A model generated the notes under the pieces. The model made no database searches. It saw nothing but the letters and a program-made list of their open reading frames with translations, and was not told the origin of the DNA. This document shows, one piece after another, positions 61,401 to 64,000 of a DNA stretch of 64,000 nt; positions within the stretch are counted from its first letter, which is position 1; each line of letters begins with the position of its first letter. The stretch covers positions 1,922,001 through 1,986,000 of the forward strand of contig NC_135264.1 of the NCBI RefSeq assembly GCF_964204865.1, read 5' to 3'. Source of the DNA: Styela clava (Eukaryota > Chordata > Ascidiacea > Stolidobranchia > Styelidae). The position numbers and the translations under genes are program-made.

Positions 61401-62761
61401 TTGCAACAGTTTGTAAGTGCAATAACCACATGGTATCGATGATATTCAATTTTATAGAATATATGTGATGATTTTAGAAGACGCCAAAGAAACAAGACTT
61501 TAAAGAGTACGATTTATATAGCAAATAACTTTCATTTTTCAAAAGCTGGTGGATTCGTGAAGAATTCTCGGTATAGTATAAGGAAGAACTAAATATGTAG
61601 TATATAAGTAGGAAAACTAAATGGTATTTATATAAATAATATTCAATTAAATACCGCCAAATCAAACACAAGAAACATCAAATAATGCTAAACACAGGTG
61701 CCATTTCTACGTTTTACACCCTTTTAGTCACTGACTCTGTAAATACGTAACTTTAATTCCAGAATTTCATTAAATTTAGTCCTAGTTTAGTTAACGACAT
61801 ATGGGTTACTAGAGTCTAATAAACCGAACGACAATATTTTCACCTTCGCAACATAGATTTCAATAATTACGAATTAACACGAGAATTGAAAACAATTCAA
61901 GTTACAGCATACTATTACAGCAAAATAAGCTAGAATTTAATATAGTTTGAGTTCGTTTGGGTAGATTTTTCAAAGCATCGTATTCCACCAGAATGGAGCA
62001 TCAATCAAATGAAGAAGATATCGCTTGCTAAATTACAACTGCATATATTTATATACTATTTCGAAATATCGAGCCAAATGTTAAAGGAAAGATTTTTTCA
62101 GTAACGTAAGATTTTTTCTGTTGTAAGTATTTCAATCAGATATGTTGTAGCGAATTGTAGACTTATTCTCTTAGCAGACAAACAAATAGTTTAACCCATT
62201 TTTTCTTATCGACTACAAATTTAATTTCATTCTGACAATGCTACATTCTAAAATTTACTAACGAAGAGAAGAAAAATACACGAAAGCTTGGAAGATAACG
62301 AAAATAACAAACAATATGTGAGTAATACGGGTTTAATTTGCTGTTTGCAGCTTTAGTCCTGTTTCGATCAACAACATTCGCGTTTTTATATCTTACTTTC
62401 AACCTAATGTTTAGTGGCGTAATATTGTTTCACTTAAAGCTATGAAATGCTTGCTTTAGTATTTATTAAACTCAATTAATTTTACACATTCATACAAATC
62501 AAAATTCGGGTTGGTGGGCATCTTCGCGTTTTGGATTTAATATGAAGTCTGGTGGGAAGCATTTATGCAATCAGCTGATGCGGTTTCGTAAAATTTGGTA
62601 ATTATCTTTAGTATTTGGAAACCACATCGGGAAACCACAGAGAATAGCGATGTGTACATAATACTGTTGTACATTGCGGTATAAATCCTACAGATCAGCA
62701 AATTTAACTCAATCGACAAGCATATTGTTTATTCTCTACATTCCCGGGTTCAATACATATC
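58437..62761. other. Intergenic between the inverted copies
   Basis: Contains a hAT-like start CAGTGGTTCATAATC at 58868, a C24 run at 59063-59086, and a fragment at about 59237-59320 related to the MITE at 14157. From about 59400 to 62700 I see no gene, repeat family or RNA. Confidence 0.5.
59063..59086. repeat. C24 homopolymer
   Basis: Twenty-four consecutive C after ACCACCAACT and before TCGGCGCGCC. Prone to length error in sequencing. Confidence 0.97.
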
Positions 62762-63089
62762 TACCGGTAAAGCAGGGATAGTCAACCTTACTTGATTAAA
62801 ACTAACTAAAATGTTTGTTAAACCTTGCGATTGACTGAATTTTGAAGTCACACAACATACCAGTACCAAATTTGAAAACGTTGATGAACTCTTAGGGCCT
62901 GTTAAGTCTGCTTTAATGTGAATCTAGTTACACCAGATTTTACATCAGAGGTACCGAAAGTTTAGGCTTAAAGGAACGCACTTCGTTTTTTTGTTTTTGT
63001 TTTCGTGTTACTTTAAAATTCAGTTGATTGTAACGAACATTTTATCCGGTGTCAATCGAAGTAGATTGGCCGCCTCTGCTTTACCGGAA
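62762..63089. mobile_element. Short inverted-repeat element
   Basis: Left border TACCGGTAAAGCAGGGATAG and right border GCCTCTGCTTTACCGG are inverted repeats. The inner parts (GTCAACC, GATTGGCC) resemble hAT ends. The flanks are themselves inverted rather than direct repeats, so the true edge and superfamily are uncertain. Non-coding. Confidence 0.5.
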
Positions 63090-63185
63090 GAAATGTATTG
63101 AGCCCAATAAGTAATTCCGAAATCGGTGCCAGACGTATATGATTCGAAATTTCTGGATCACAATTCTAGTCTAAAAATATAAACT

Positions 63186-63537
63186 CGCATGCTAAATAAA
63201 CTTCAGCATCTCAAAAATTTGTGAAACGCTGTTAACAACCAAACTAGCTGAACGGCTAAATTGTACAAATATATCGATTCAAAATCAAACAGAAAACATC
63301 ATTGTATTCTATTTATTAATGATAATATATTACAGTTTGTCAATGGTAATGCACAATATAAGTTCGTCAAAAAAAATTTAATCTGTGTATAGTTAATTTT
63401 TTCTGTAGCTTTGCCATAAATGCTTTGAATCTAACGTCAAGTTTACAATATAAACGTTATGTACATAATTGATTCCAAAAGAAAAACATCTTTTGGATTG
63501 AAAAATATTTTGATGTCCACTGGCAGTCGCTGTTCTA
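63186..63537. other. Probable 3' UTR and flank of the protease gene
   Basis: Lies directly after the protease stop codon on the minus strand and is duplicated, inverted, at 58062-58436. No AATAAA signal could be assigned with confidence. Confidence 0.45.
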
Positions 63538-64000
63538 TCACTCGGACAAATCGCATGAGTAGGTCTTGCTATCCTCTGGTAGTCCATGCTCAATCAGCCA
63601 CTTGTAATATCCTTGTACACGGGTGTAGATACCCCAATAATTTGCTCGATTGCACCCATACCCGCCACTGGTTATGCCAGCCAAGTACCAATCACAATTG
63701 TTGCAGCGCTGACAAACCAAAGGACCCCCACTATCTCCCTAAAATGGATAAATAGGAACAGATGAAAAAATGAATAAAAGTGACTATCAGTCCAAAATAA
63801 TCTTTACTTTTCAATGAACTGCAAACTGCAAAAAAGACAGATATAAAGATGACTAAAGAACAGCTCTTAAATAATTATGGAAGAAAATACGTAATAAGTG
63901 TGTTACATGACAGGCGTCAACGCCTCCTCCAAGTATCCCAGCGCAAAGCATGATATCGTCGTTGAAAGTACCGTGCTCATTCCGTTTATATTCTTTGTAT
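63538..64000 (-). CDS. Trypsin-like serine protease, last two exons (5' end outside window)
   Basis: A chymotrypsin-fold (S1) endopeptidase, normally secreted. The terminal exon is 63538-63738 (66 residues plus TGA). It opens with the catalytic-Ser loop [10 protein letters not shown] and continues through [29 protein letters not shown]. The preceding exon, 63907 to beyond the window edge, ends [14 protein letters not shown] and then His. The 168-base intron has GTAACA at its start and TTTTAG at its end, in phase 0. Asp of VDAC corresponds to position 189, and Gly residues fit 216 and 226, so cleavage after Lys/Arg is expected. Position 192, usually Gln, is His here, and the usual Trp215 is Gly. 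The catalytic His57 and Asp102 exons lie off the right edge, so completeness cannot be judged. The C-terminal tail with an extra Cys (TYSCDLSE) could form an additional disulphide. Confidence 0.93.

Noticed and set aside
62264..62345. GAAGAGAAG..CAATATGTGAGT resembling the cassette 3' end and donor
   Set aside because: Similarity is limited to purine-rich runs and a common donor consensus; the acceptor side and the TTTAGCTTTC intron start are absent.

Overview
The window is AT-rich eukaryotic (animal) DNA. It has spliced genes with GT..AG introns, a THAP-domain remnant, many hAT-type DNA transposons with 8-bp target duplications, and decayed BEL/Pao retrotransposon fragments. CpG is not obviously depleted. 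A compact invertebrate genome such as a tunicate would fit, but nothing here proves the species. No intact bacterial- or phage-type gene is present.

Layout. 1-1.1 kb: a minisatellite running in from the left edge. 1.1-12.2 kb: gene-free accessory DNA with hAT elements, a long fold-back element at 10.7-11.1 kb, a tRNA-like SINE head, and a broken THAP zinc-finger exon at 11.6-11.9 kb with a promoter-like stretch just upstream. 12.2-48.6 kb: one large same-strand array of repeated blocks. The best-preserved period is about 9.2 kb (26.5-35.6 kb) and 10.6 kb (35.6-46.2 kb), with a truncated third copy at 46.2-48.6 kb and older, more diverged copies at 12.2-24.5 kb. Each block carries dead BEL/Pao pieces: a gag zinc knuckle, a protease-like segment, and an RNase H/integrase linker. 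It also carries a recurring cassette of about 110-130 bp that looks like an exon, flanked by AG and GTAAGT/GTGAGT. hAT elements have entered single copies of the array, so sister copies act as empty sites and the order of events can be read.

48.6-64 kb is the genic side. A nine-exon arylacetamide deacetylase/neutral cholesterol ester hydrolase-like serine hydrolase (50.5-55.0 kb, minus strand) encodes about 392 residues and looks intact, apart from one non-canonical splice boundary. The last two exons of a trypsin-like serine protease lie at the right edge (63.5-64 kb, minus strand). A broken inverted duplicate of its terminal exon sits at 57.9-58.05 kb.

The two real genes show no sign of acting together. 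The main story is how the array grew: a retrotransposon block that was already dead was copied by tandem duplication and later peppered with hAT elements.
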